Part shown: positions 26,994-36,033 of the stretch, in pieces
Layout: each line of letters opens with the position of its first letter
How positions within the stretch are numbered: the stretch's first letter is position 1
Origin: JAFEDN01 sp963795715
GTDB taxonomy: Bacteria > Pseudomonadota > Gammaproteobacteria > Coxiellales > Coxiellaceae
NCBI GenBank assembly: GCA_963795715.1
Contig: CAWCIY010000003.1
Location: forward strand, 930,001-994,000
Reading direction: 5' to 3'
Length of the DNA stretch: 64,000 nucleotides
Position numbers and translations under genes: made by a program
The notes under the pieces: model-generated
The model's database searches: none
The model's input: the letters and a program-made list of their open reading frames with translations, nothing else
What the model was told of the DNA's origin: nothing

Positions 26994-29729
26994 TCATTCT
27001 CCTATTGCTTTATGAATATCCAAAGTGATCATATCTAATAATTCTCTATCGTTCAATTCAGTCAAATTCAATTCATTCTGAGTGGATAATATATCTTCCG
27101 ACAACGTCTTTTTTGAATTGATTAATGCATCAATTTTTTCTTCAATGGTGCCCAGACAAATGAATTTATGCACCAACACGTTTTTTTTCTGGCCAATGCG
27201 ATAAGCTCGATCTGTTGCTTGATTCTCCACAGCTGGGTTCCACCAACGATCAAAATGAATGACATGCGCCGCCGCTGTTAAATTCAGGCCCGTTCCGCCT
27301 GCCTTCAAGGATAATACAAAAAATGGCGGGCCTGCTTCCTGCTGGAAAGCTTCGACGCTTTGCATACGCTGTTTAATCGAAATTTGACCGTGCAACATCA
27401 AGCCAGGTTGTTGAAAAACAGCCGCAAGACAATCATGCAATGCGGGAATGATTTCTCTAAACTGCGTAAATACCAGAACTTTTTCTTGCTTGGCAGCAAT
27501 CACAGCCGCAAGTTCTTGTAGTCGCAAAAATTTACCGCTGTCTGCAACAATATATTCTCCATGACCTAACCATTGGCTGGGATGATTACAAATTTGTTTT
27601 AATCGCAATAAAGTCGACAAAACCAAACCGCGCCGCGCTATACCATCGATTTCCTTTTGATTAAGCTGTTCGGCTAGCGTTTTTACGGTTTGTTGATAAG
27701 CCACAATTTGCGATTTACTTAACGCACAATAGGCATCAACCTCTGTTTTATCCGGTAAATCGGCAATCACTTGTTTATCGCTTTTCAGACGGCGCAAAAT
27801 ATACGGACTCACCAACCGACGCACCGTCGCATGAAAGTTTTTGTTTTTGGCGTAATCTGCAAATGCACGATTAGAGCCTAATAATCCAGGAGCGGCAAAA
27901 TCAAAGAGCGACCATAAATCCATGATCCGGTTTTCGATCGGCGTACCTGTTAATATGAAACGCACCTCTGAAGATAAGGCTTTAATCGCTCGCGTTTGCT
28001 GTGCAGAAGGATTTTTAATACTTTGAGCTTCATCAAGAATTACCAAATCCCATCGGGTTTCAGCCAACTCTGGCATGCGGCTTAGCATACCGTAGGTAGT
28101 GATGACCAAATCGGTCTGACTGAAATCCAGTGGATGGTTTTTCTGTGCGGAAGAATGTGCAATCGAAACATTTAAATTCGGGGTAAAACGACGAATTTCT
28201 GCCTGCCAATTGCTTAATAGAGACGTCGGCACAATCAGTAAATGTGGTTTTCTCACAGACAAAGCGCCAGGGCGATGATGTTTCGTCAGCAGCAAAAGTG
28301 CTAATACTTGCAGCGTTTTTCCTAATCCCATATCATCCGCCAAACAACCACCTAAACGGAGCTGATACAATCGCCACAACCAAGCCACTCCTATTTGTTG
28401 ATAAGGTCGCAATGTAGTTTTTAGAAATGGTTGCAACTGTATTTGCAAAATTTGAGTCTGATCAGTCTGATTAGGTTGGCGTAAATGATTTAATGCTTCG
28501 CGTAACCAATCTCCTTCTACAACACGCGAATAATCGGTTAAAGTCGCCTCGGTCAGTTTATCTTCCGACTGTGCAGCGCCAGTCAGCCAGCGCAAACCTT
28601 CCGCCCAAGAAAGTCCATTTTGATGTGTTTGCCGCTCCAACGTTTTCCAGTGCGATAGCACGTCGTTTAATTTCTCAGGATCAACGGCAATCCACTGCCC
28701 TTTGATTTGCACTAAACCGCTGTGCGTTTTAAGTAATTGTTTCAATTCCGATGGCGTTATTCTTTCTCCATTCGGCAATGCCAGATAAGCATCGAAATCC
28801 AACAACGCATCGAAACCTAATTGACTGGGATTTTTTTCACCTATTTTAACGTTTACTTGCGGACGCGGGGGCTTTTTGACATTCCACCAATTGGGAATAC
28901 GCACCACGATACCCGCCGCTTCCATTTGCGGAACAGCCTGCAAAAATTGGTAGGCTTCCACACTCGTCCACGCCAGTGGTTGAAATATTGCTTGTGAATC
29001 CACTAATTTCTTTAAAAAAACGCAAACCTCAGCGGCTTTTTGAATAGGTAATAACAACGCCAGCAATTGTACGCGACCGGATTCCCCCGCATATTCTTGC
29101 AGCGCACGTCCTAATGGCCAGTGCTGCACAGCGGCTGTTTTGGAAAGACGCACGGCATAAGTCGCTAAAAATGCAAATGGATGCTCACTATCCGTTTTAT
29201 TTTCAGCTAAATGAAAACAGACTCTCCCCACTTTATTCCAGGACAGATGATGCGCTTCTAAATAAGCCGATAAGCGAGGAGGATTAAAATGATCGACTTC
29301 CTGAATCAATTGCTTTAATAATGACTGCCACCATTCACACAGCTGTTCTAAATTCAAATATTCTACCCCTGGCATTACGGGTGCTTGACCCAACAAGATT
29401 TGTAATTCCTTGATAGGCGGCGGCAGATTTTTCCAAAGTTCATTGTTTTCTACGTCAGTGCGCGCCAATTGGCAAACCGTGTTGAGCAAGCACTGAGAAA
29501 ATTCCCGCCAGAATGCCACGCTGGGGGGCAGCGGACTATCCAGGGGTGTCAATCCCAAATGCAATACTCCTTGCAGACTATCTCCTGCAAATAAGATTCG
29601 AATTTTTTCGGCAAGGGCCGGTGAAACGGTATTGGCCAACTCAGCCTCAGGATGTTCTTCTAGGTACAAACGTCCATTGGGCGATATCACTAACCCAACC
29701 CATTGTCTAACCTTAGTTTTTTGGTTCAT
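26994..29729 (-). CDS. SNF2-family DEAD/DEAH-box helicase (Swi2/Snf2 ATPase)
   Basis: A 911-residue protein with a ~450-residue accessory N-terminus and a C-terminal SNF2 motor. Motif I is DDMGLGKTLQVLALL (~461), motif II is LVILDEAQSIKN (~566), motif III is LTGTPIENR, and motif VI is ATDRAYRIGQKK (~843). Such ATPases translocate on DNA and remodel protein-DNA complexes; bacterial members include RapA/HepA, although this subfamily (with SWIM partner) has no firm role. No strong ribosome site is seen. Both genes look intact, a contrast to the decay nearby. Confidence 0.93.
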   Translation of the reverse strand: MNQKTKVRQWVGLVISPNGRLYLEEHPEAELANTVSPALAEKIRILFAGDSLQGVLHLGLTPLDSPLPPSVAFWREFSQCLLNTVCQLARTDVENNELWKNLPPPIKELQILLGQAPVMPGVEYLNLEQLCEWWQSLLKQLIQEVDHFNPPRLSAYLEAHHLSWNKVGRVCFHLAENKTDSEHPFAFLATYAVRLSKTAAVQHWPLGRALQEYAGESGRVQLLALLLPIQKAAEVCVFLKKLVDSQAIFQPLAWTSVEAYQFLQAVPQMEAAGIVVRIPNWWNVKKPPRPQVNVKIGEKNPSQLGFDALLDFDAYLALPNGERITPSELKQLLKTHSGLVQIKGQWIAVDPEKLNDVLSHWKTLERQTHQNGLSWAEGLRWLTGAAQSEDKLTEATLTDYSRVVEGDWLREALNHLRQPNQTDQTQILQIQLQPFLKTTLRPYQQIGVAWLWRLYQLRLGGCLADDMGLGKTLQVLALLLLTKHHRPGALSVRKPHLLIVPTSLLSNWQAEIRRFTPNLNVSIAHSSAQKNHPLDFSQTDLVITTYGMLSRMPELAETRWDLVILDEAQSIKNPSAQQTRAIKALSSEVRFILTGTPIENRIMDLWSLFDFAAPGLLGSNRAFADYAKNKNFHATVRRLVSPYILRRLKSDKQVIADLPDKTEVDAYCALSKSQIVAYQQTVKTLAEQLNQKEIDGIARRGLVLSTLLRLKQICNHPSQWLGHGEYIVADSGKFLRLQELAAVIAAKQEKVLVFTQFREIIPALHDCLAAVFQQPGLMLHGQISIKQRMQSVEAFQQEAGPPFFVLSLKAGGTGLNLTAAAHVIHFDRWWNPAVENQATDRAYRIGQKKNVLVHKFICLGTIEEKIDALINSKKTLSEDILSTQNELNLTELNDRELLDMITLDIHKAIGE

Positions 29730-30043
29730 TCAGCTTTATCTTGTCCAATTACTTTGAATGGTATGCTGCATCCCCATAATAATCCCATCTTTTTAGGAGA
29801 GGTTCAAATCGGGCTTACAGGCCGTCGGTAATCAGGAGTGGTAGTCGTCCTGAATAACCGCCGCATTTTCGCGGCTACCCCATGCTTGTGCATTAGGCGG
29901 GCTACGCGAGGTCGGCTACATCGGTCATCTTGGACATTTAAAGCAATTCCCGCTACGCGTGAATTGCTGATTCGTTGTTGACTTTATTTTTATTTCTCAA
30001 TACCATGCAAAAGAAAAGTATTTCATCTATAAAAAGGAGATTT
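29730..30043. other. Intergenic region with IS66-end-like remnant
   Basis: About 310 bases. Near the helicase end it contains an IS66-terminus-like sequence (listed separately). Further on, GCAATTCCCGCTACGCGTGAATTGC (29943-29967) is a small palindrome whose ATTCCCGCTACG core recurs at ~30698, flanking the next gene on both sides. No other gene is visible. Confidence 0.4.
29763..29796. repeat. Solo IS66 terminal sequence
   Basis: ATAATAATCCCATCTTTTTAG here is nearly the same as the left end of the complete IS66 element at 49754 (CTAATAATCCCATCTTTTTAG). With the transposase scrap at 30811 it suggests that an IS66 element once lay here. Confidence 0.55.
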
Positions 30044-30697
30044 ATGAAAAGATTCATTAAATTTTTGGGTTCATTGTTTTTAGCTGCTCACAATGTTCAA
30101 GCTGTTTCAATAGAAAAATCAACTCAAATTATAAATACGACAGGTATTCCATTTTCTCCTCAACCTACAAATTTAGCCAGTATCTGGTCTATTAATGCTA
30201 CCAATACCACCAATACGACATGGGCAGGTTGTGATCAAAATGCATCCATACCTTACTGCGATGAACTGATTGAAAAAAATCAAACGAATTCCACTAAAAC
30301 ATGTTTTGAAGAAAAAAATTGTTGCGAGGGAGATTCAGATACCGGGTTTATAACCTGTCCTCAAACATCAACATTAAGTCATTTACTTTATATCAGTATT
30401 GAAACCATTTCTTTTGCTTACTTATTTTTTCGTTGTTATTGTAGTCGTTCTTCATCTACCCCATTACAATATGGAGTACAGATGGGATTTGCTATTATAT
30501 TTCTTGTCTCTTCCATATATGAATATAAGGCATTTCACGATCCAGAAACTGTGTCAAGCACCCTGAGAAATATTGGAATATCCTTGGGTTCTGGGATAGC
30601 TGTTGGAGCAGGAACCAGTCTGTTATTATGTTGGTTTGAAAATCCTCGCAGGAATACACTGACAACGCCGCTCAATGCACCTATGCACACCACTTAA
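30044..30697 (+). CDS. Secreted/membrane hypothetical protein, Asn/Thr- and Cys-rich
   Basis: 217 residues from ATG 30044, chosen for AAAAGGAGATTT just upstream. There is a cleavable-looking signal peptide (FLGSLFLAAHNVQA). The ~100-residue exported segment has several NxT sequons (INATNTTNTT) and at least six Cys, including a Cys pair. Then come about three hydrophobic segments (~105-125, ~138-157, ~173-193) and a short polar tail. No family is recognised. The Asn/Thr sequons resemble eukaryotic glycosylation sites but may be chance in AT-rich DNA. Confidence 0.6.
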   Translation: MKRFIKFLGSLFLAAHNVQAVSIEKSTQIINTTGIPFSPQPTNLASIWSINATNTTNTTWAGCDQNASIPYCDELIEKNQTNSTKTCFEEKNCCEGDSDTGFITCPQTSTLSHLLYISIETISFAYLFFRCYCSRSSSTPLQYGVQMGFAIIFLVSSIYEYKAFHDPETVSSTLRNIGISLGSGIAVGAGTSLLLCWFENPRRNTLTTPLNAPMHTT

Positions 30698-30810
30698 TTC
30701 CCGCTACGTCGAGTTTAGAGTAGGTCATGAAGATCTTCTACATTGCTTGAACTGGTGTTGTCACCCAGAATAAATGAGTGTGAAATAAAGTAAAAAATAT
30801 TCAGGATCTG

Positions 30811-30888
30811 GAAAAATATGACTATCAGCATCCACTCTATCGGACCCTGGAACAGCTATCGCGTCTGACACAGGCAGTGAAGCATTAG
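30811..30888 (+). pseudogene. IS66 transposase (TnpC) scrap
   Basis: The frame KYDYQHPLYRTLEQLS matches the block KYEYQHPLYRTLEQLS of the intact IS66 transposase at 44985-46667. It then diverges and stops at 30886. It is only ~25 residues long, a leftover of a deleted element. Confidence 0.75.
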
Positions 30889-30948
30889 GGCGATTTCTCC
30901 AGTGGATGATTTATTCAATAACTAATACATTTAAAGATAAGGAGAGGT

Positions 30949-30966
30949 ATGAAACATCTCCAGTGA
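30949..30966 (+). CDS. Five-codon leader ORF before the CaaX protein
   Basis: AGGAGAGG at 30939 is the only good ribosome site here. It points to ATG 30949, which encodes MKHLQ and stops at 30964, three bases before ATG 30970. The CaaX gene may therefore be translated by reinitiation. A sequencing indel is the alternative. Confidence 0.3.
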   Translation: MKHLQ

Positions 30967-30969
30967 TTA

Positions 30970-31542
30970 ATGAGCTTTTTAAAAGCGCTCCCCCCCATTG
31001 ACGACAAGGAAATAAGTTTTCTTTTCCAAATCAACCATCATTTTGACGATGTTTACGTAAACCATACTTACGTCATTGAGAAAGAATGGAATGTGAATGA
31101 AAATGCATATCTTTATCGGATCCATCACTCATATGCTGGTAAGTTTACTTTGGGTCAATGGGAGGAAACTGATCCTTGGACTTTTTCGTCAGAGCTTCAG
31201 CATCATCATTACATCAAGTACTATACTCAGTTTAGAGGAAGACAGCTCACCTTAGCCGAAATCAAAGAATTTATTGAACAAGAAAATAAATTTGTAAAAA
31301 ACGGATTTTATAAAATAGAAGCAAGTATGTATCCGATTGATAATCAGAAATTACAAAAACTTGAAATATTACTAGAAGCTCAAAGAAAAAATGATCAAAA
31401 ACGAGAAAAAAATACCTTAACGTCTCAATCTTATTCCTCTAAAACTGAGTCTTTATTGGATTCAGATCAAGTCTTTTTTTCTTCTTCAAGAAATAGGAAT
31501 TCTTCTAATTCGTCCGATAAATCAGGTTGCCTAATGATGTAA
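30970..31542 (+). CDS. Hypothetical protein ending in a CaaX prenylation box; effector candidate
   Basis: A 190-residue soluble protein with no signal peptide or membrane segment. The N-terminal ~140 residues are mixed alpha/beta and unrecognised, with many aromatic and His residues. A Ser/Asn-rich linker (~150-184) leads to the last four residues Cys-Leu-Met-Met. That is a canonical CaaX box, with Met at X favouring farnesylation, and it is preceded by a flexible polar stretch as in prenylated GTPases. Bacteria do not prenylate CaaX proteins; Legionella effectors such as AnkB are prenylated by the host. Host modification here is an inference. Confidence 0.55.
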   Translation: MSFLKALPPIDDKEISFLFQINHHFDDVYVNHTYVIEKEWNVNENAYLYRIHHSYAGKFTLGQWEETDPWTFSSELQHHHYIKYYTQFRGRQLTLAEIKEFIEQENKFVKNGFYKIEASMYPIDNQKLQKLEILLEAQRKNDQKREKNTLTSQSYSSKTESLLDSDQVFFSSSRNRNSSNSSDKSGCLMM

Positions 31543-31809
31543 ATTCCAAAGTATAATCTTTTATTAGATATTTTTTCAATTTTTCTAAATCAACTTGTTC
31601 AATGGAATACTTAAATATTAGTTGAATAGTACACAATTGGCTATAAAAAATTGGGTTAGGTATTTCCGGTTAGGTTTTTTGTGAGGCAATTCGCCGCCCG
31701 TCCCTTAATTGAATAAAACTTGACAAATCAATATTTATGTGACATAAGGGAAGAATTAAGTTGGTTAAAAAAAAGATAAACTATAACCCTACAATGTGGA
31801 GAATTAACT

Positions 31810-32886
31810 ATGCAAGAAGTGAATATAATATTGGAGGAGCAAAGGCTTGCTACCGAAATTCAGTACCTAACAGATGAAATAAAAGAATATTCAAATTTCT
31901 GTAAAATTGCTCCTAGTCAAATATTGACTCAAGTAGAAAATAAAGATGAAAAAACGGGTTCACAGATTTCTAATTTTAAAAATTTAAAGAGCCGATATAA
32001 ATTATTAAATGCAAAAATCCTTCAATCTGGCTTTTGTTCGAATCTTTTTGATAATTTTTCCAACTTAGTAAATGCTTTTTCTTCTCTCCAGAAAGAACGC
32101 AATTCCGTGCATCAGCGAGAATTGGAAACTCAATTGGAAGAGGAAAAGCTTGTTGCTGCCGAAATTCAGAGTTTAACAGAGGAAATGAACCAATATTCAA
32201 ATTTTTGCAAATTTGCTCCTAGTGAAATATTTGCTCAAATAGAAGATAAAGATGAAAAAACGGGTTCACAGATTTCTAATTTTAAAAACTTAAAGAGCCG
32301 ATATAAATTATTAAATGCAAAAATCCTTCAAGGCGGCTTTTGTTCGAATCTTTTTGAAATTTTTTCTATCATGATAAACGCTTTTTCTTCTCTCAAAAAA
32401 GAATGTGATTTCGCATATCAGCGAAAATTGGCAACTGAAATGGTAGCAAATTTGTCCGAGAAATTAGCGGAGATAGAAAAAGATATACAAGAGAGTATGC
32501 AATATTTTAATTTAGATGAATCAATTCTTGTTAGAGAATATAAACGAACACCCATTATTATTAAGGGTTGGAACTGGTGTTATGAAAACCCGCGTCAAAA
32601 AATGAAAGAACTCTATGAGCGATTTGAGAAACAGAAAAATTCAGAATTCAAACCCAGTTTAAAAAGCCAAAATCTATTCCACTCTAAGTTTTTTCAGGTA
32701 CAAGATCAACTCGCCGAACTAAAAATAATAATTTCTAATCGCCGATCTGCCGCGCAAGGTGTTGGGACAATTCGTGAGGTAATACAAATGACTTTATATA
32801 GCGAAGATTCTAAATCTATCACAAGAACTGATAATAAACAGCCACAGTCATCTATTCAATTATTCCGTTTGGGTTCCCCTCGGTAA
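31810..32886 (+). CDS. Coiled-coil protein with a 102-residue internal duplication
   Basis: A 358-residue, highly helical, Glu/Lys-rich protein. Two consecutive ~102-residue units share blocks such as KDEKTGSQISNFKNLKSRYK and CSNLF. The C-terminal ~150 residues form a single further helical domain. No signal peptide, membrane helix or known family is seen. Its style (long helical, repeat-containing, AT-rich) is common among Legionellales effectors. GGAG lies ~10 bases before ATG 31810. It converges on the ankyrin gene, with a strong terminator between. Confidence 0.65.
   Translation: MQEVNIILEEQRLATEIQYLTDEIKEYSNFCKIAPSQILTQVENKDEKTGSQISNFKNLKSRYKLLNAKILQSGFCSNLFDNFSNLVNAFSSLQKERNSVHQRELETQLEEEKLVAAEIQSLTEEMNQYSNFCKFAPSEIFAQIEDKDEKTGSQISNFKNLKSRYKLLNAKILQGGFCSNLFEIFSIMINAFSSLKKECDFAYQRKLATEMVANLSEKLAEIEKDIQESMQYFNLDESILVREYKRTPIIIKGWNWCYENPRQKMKELYERFEKQKNSEFKPSLKSQNLFHSKFFQVQDQLAELKIIISNRRSAAQGVGTIREVIQMTLYSEDSKSITRTDNKQPQSSIQLFRLGSPR
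31831..32440 (+). repeat. Direct intragenic duplication, 306-bp period
   Basis: The sequence CGGGTTCACAGATTTCTAA starts at 31955 and again at 32261, and the similarity continues for most of each unit. The period is a multiple of three, so the frame is kept. Confidence 0.85.
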
Positions 32887-32904
32887 AATTTTCCAAATTT
32901 CCAG

Positions 32905-32961
32905 GGTCAAGTCCGAATTTTTAAGCAGAACCAAGAATCTGCTTAAAATTCAGACTTGACC
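32905..32961. terminator. Long hairpin, bidirectional terminator
   Basis: GGTCAAGTCCGAATT... (32905-32929) pairs with ...AATTCAGACTTGACC (32938-32961) with one mismatch and one bulge around an 8-base loop. It sits between the convergent coiled-coil and ankyrin genes. Confidence 0.7.
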
Positions 32962-32966
32962 TCGTC

Positions 32967-35900
32967 TTATGATGCAAAAGTTTTTGCCCCTTTCTCAATG
33001 AGTTTAGGTTGCCTGGACGTTTTCGTTTTTGAAATGAAATCCAGGCAGGTACTATTATTATTCTTTTCCAGCGCGTTTATTTTGAGTTGCGGAGAAGCTA
33101 ATAGCTTATCCATGATAGAAATTTGATTCGAATCACAATCACATGCTTCTATGCCGGGCGCCATTAAAGTTAAGCGTGGGCACTGATAGGGCGAAGTGAC
33201 CTTATCTTTAGATTTGTCTTCGAAAATACTGCAATGATCTTTTGTAGCAGCAATAGTAATGGGTAAATGATAATCTTTTTTGCCGGTGGGTTGATTAATA
33301 TCCGCTTTGGCGTCTAATAAAGATGAAACATAATTAGGCTTTAATAAATCAATGGCCAGGCCCAGCATCGTGTGCGAAGTCAACGGGTCTATGCTTGTTA
33401 AAAAACCATAAGCGGTGATAGCTGTCATAAATTCTTTAGAGGGCTTATCATCCTTGTTTTTAATTATATCGAAGTAATATTGAGCAGTAGGGATTGTGCT
33501 ATAATATTTATTATAAGCGCTTAATGGATTCTTTTTCAGTTTTCCCTCAACCAACGCTGCATATAGAACCGGATCGGTGTCTGATAATTTTGACCAGTGT
33601 TTCAGAACAGTCTTGCCATTATCGTCTTTTTTTCCTATATCTAAACGGGGGTCAGCGAGTAGAGCTAGAATAACTTTGGTTCGTAGAGATGCGCAGTTGC
33701 AATCTTTACCATTGTGAATGCTTTTAACATCCGGAGCTTTGTCTGGATCGAGGAATAAAGTTTTCAGGCTGGAAACGTGAATTTTGCCAACGGCAATGGT
33801 TAATGGTAATAACTTTTCTTTATTTTTTAAATGCGAGACCAGATTAGGATCAGCGCCTGCGCGTAATAATTCTTCCACTACTTTAGGCAATAATAAGGTA
33901 ATCGCTATTCCAAGGGGAGTAGCGCCGGTTTGTGTATCTCGCAAATTCAAAAATTCTTCCGGTTTGGGCAACTTACGGATGCTCTCAATGATTTCTTCTT
34001 CGGCTATCCCGAAAGATATGGTTTGAGAGGTGGTGATCACATCCAAAGTTTTAGACTCTGGTTGTGGCACAGTCGAGGGCGCTGCTAAATGGATTGCCGG
34101 AGGAAGCGCCAAAGGCAGTTCCAACCTGGTTTCTACCACTGGTTTCTTAGCTTTGGATAACTCCGTAATCTTTTTGCTCTCTGGTATCAGAAGAGCCAAA
34201 TTACTGCGAATTTGCTTGATATTGACATCTTCGTGACTGCACAGGTATGTAAATCGACGAATACTAAAAGATTCTAAAGTTTTCAGAAAATTTTCCATGT
34301 AGCATTGTGCTTCAGGGCTTTGCAGGTAATTTTTAAATTCTTGATTTTTTAATGCAACGTCGCGGACTTTCTTTAAACGCGCATACAATTCAGTTTGCAG
34401 GGATATTGGCTCATAAGAATGAGGAATATAATAAGAAACAAAGGAACCGACAAAACCTCTCGTTAAAAAGATCCGTTTTAATAAGGCTTGATATAATTCT
34501 TGTTTGAATTGCGGGGTTTTTACCATGCTTAGAAGCCAATCATATATCGGGGCTGGGTTCTGCACTTTTCCATGCCCAATTTTATCGAAAAAATTCCAAA
34601 AATAACATCCATTCTCTCCCAGACTTTTTTGTTCTAGTAATTCAGTGATAGATTTGGCTATGGAAAAACGGCTGGTAGGAGTATATTCGCGCAAGCGGCC
34701 CCAGCACCTGTCGCCGTCAATATGGATAACCGCATTTTCGGTTACCAAAAAATTGCTGCAATTGGGATCAACATCGTTAGTAATGAGAATATCGCATAGT
34801 ACATCCGCCAGGCCGGTGAGGTAGGGGATACTGGTTTTTTTAGAATAGGCTTTTTTAATATCATCGGCATAAGATATCATATTCACTACGACAGCCGTTG
34901 TGGCCATAGTATCGCCGACCACCGTCATGTATTGGGGCTGCTTCTTCTGATTGACTAATCGATGCCATTCCATCGCTACCGTTTCTTTTAAACAACGGGC
35001 ATAATATATCCGTCCTCGGATATCTTCGATAATTTGATTCTTTTTTGTGGGAGAAATAATTTTAGTATCAAAATCTATGTTCATGCGCACTATAGAGACT
35101 TCTGACCTTTCAAAACGTCCGCAAGCCCACCACTGGTCTTCAGTTTGGTATAAATAGTACAGGTTCGGTTTTTTATTAGTTAGCTCCCAAATCTTTTGAT
35201 GTATTTTGAGACCCTGTTCTTGGGAATTAGTATCGACTATTAAATCGAGTTTGTCTGAATCTAATAAATATTGCTTTTTTTCGAGAGATTTCATTATCAA
35301 TAGGTTATCGGTTGGAAGGATTTGATAATCCATGATATGAGTGTAGGGTTTAATTTTATTAACATTGTATCCTATTATAGTGCTGCTATAAGGCTCAAAA
35401 GCATCTCTCAGATCATTTAATCCATAGCGGGCGCGATGCTGTAATCGGCGCAGAAAATATTTTTGTTGAGTAGGTGCTCCCAAGGAATCAAATGAAAGTA
35501 ATGTTTGAATCTTCAGCTCGGCCACCCATTCCAATACCGTTTTTCCAGAAGATTCTCGTTGATTTAAATCTAATTTTGGATGCTGTAAAAAAATCTCCAG
35601 AATTTCAGCACGATTTCTGGCCCTGATTTTTTCTTCTGGTTGTGAGCGTAAAATTTCCGGAATTTTACTAGAAGGCAGCAGGATATCACGAGGATGAGAG
35701 GCCTCAATCCTTTTTAAGGCAATTGTAAAGGGTAAACACTTTTCTTCCTTAACTAAACCAGTGGAGTGATTAATGTCAGCACCGTATCTTAATAAACTAG
35801 AAACTAAATTGGTCAACAATAAAGCGGTGGCAAGTCCCAGCAAAGTCGCTCCTGTTTGAGGATTAGCCATATCTAGTTGTTTAGCGTCACGTAAGATTTG

Positions 35901-36023
35901 GCATAATTTATCTACTTTAGGTTTGGCAGTATCCGAAATCATATATAAAAAGAGAGTTTCATGTGCAGATTGAGATTGCGTTAATAACAGTGAGCTTTTT
36001 TTAATGTCTTCCATTTTTTTCAT
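32967..36023 (-). CDS. Ankyrin-repeat protein with kinase-like central domain; effector candidate
   Basis: About 1018 residues from ATG 36023 (GGTGG at -5), which follows the ATPase stop by 10 bases; the longer frame overlaps that gene. Ankyrin-type blocks lie at ~40-85 (NPQTGATLLGLA, LLRYGADINHST), ~700-750 (DTQTGATPLGIA, LLRAGADPNLV) and ~900-940 (LLDAKADINQPT). Between them (~225-480) lies a region resembling a kinase fold. It has ETVAMEWHRLV, then a catalytic-loop-like NDVDPNCSNFLV (~415-427) and IHIDGDRCWG (~431-440), an Asp-x4-Asn plus Ile-Asp-x-Asp pattern as in lipid or protein kinases. The architecture recalls the Legionella ankyrin/PI3-kinase effector LegA5 of the OpiA group; that link is inferred. 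There is no signal peptide. Confidence 0.65.
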   Translation of the reverse strand: MKKMEDIKKSSLLLTQSQSAHETLFLYMISDTAKPKVDKLCQILRDAKQLDMANPQTGATLLGLATALLLTNLVSSLLRYGADINHSTGLVKEEKCLPFTIALKRIEASHPRDILLPSSKIPEILRSQPEEKIRARNRAEILEIFLQHPKLDLNQRESSGKTVLEWVAELKIQTLLSFDSLGAPTQQKYFLRRLQHRARYGLNDLRDAFEPYSSTIIGYNVNKIKPYTHIMDYQILPTDNLLIMKSLEKKQYLLDSDKLDLIVDTNSQEQGLKIHQKIWELTNKKPNLYYLYQTEDQWWACGRFERSEVSIVRMNIDFDTKIISPTKKNQIIEDIRGRIYYARCLKETVAMEWHRLVNQKKQPQYMTVVGDTMATTAVVVNMISYADDIKKAYSKKTSIPYLTGLADVLCDILITNDVDPNCSNFLVTENAVIHIDGDRCWGRLREYTPTSRFSIAKSITELLEQKSLGENGCYFWNFFDKIGHGKVQNPAPIYDWLLSMVKTPQFKQELYQALLKRIFLTRGFVGSFVSYYIPHSYEPISLQTELYARLKKVRDVALKNQEFKNYLQSPEAQCYMENFLKTLESFSIRRFTYLCSHEDVNIKQIRSNLALLIPESKKITELSKAKKPVVETRLELPLALPPAIHLAAPSTVPQPESKTLDVITTSQTISFGIAEEEIIESIRKLPKPEEFLNLRDTQTGATPLGIAITLLLPKVVEELLRAGADPNLVSHLKNKEKLLPLTIAVGKIHVSSLKTLFLDPDKAPDVKSIHNGKDCNCASLRTKVILALLADPRLDIGKKDDNGKTVLKHWSKLSDTDPVLYAALVEGKLKKNPLSAYNKYYSTIPTAQYYFDIIKNKDDKPSKEFMTAITAYGFLTSIDPLTSHTMLGLAIDLLKPNYVSSLLDAKADINQPTGKKDYHLPITIAATKDHCSIFEDKSKDKVTSPYQCPRLTLMAPGIEACDCDSNQISIMDKLLASPQLKINALEKNNNSTCLDFISKTKTSRQPKLIEKGAKTFAS

Positions 36024-36033
36024 AAATCCACCG

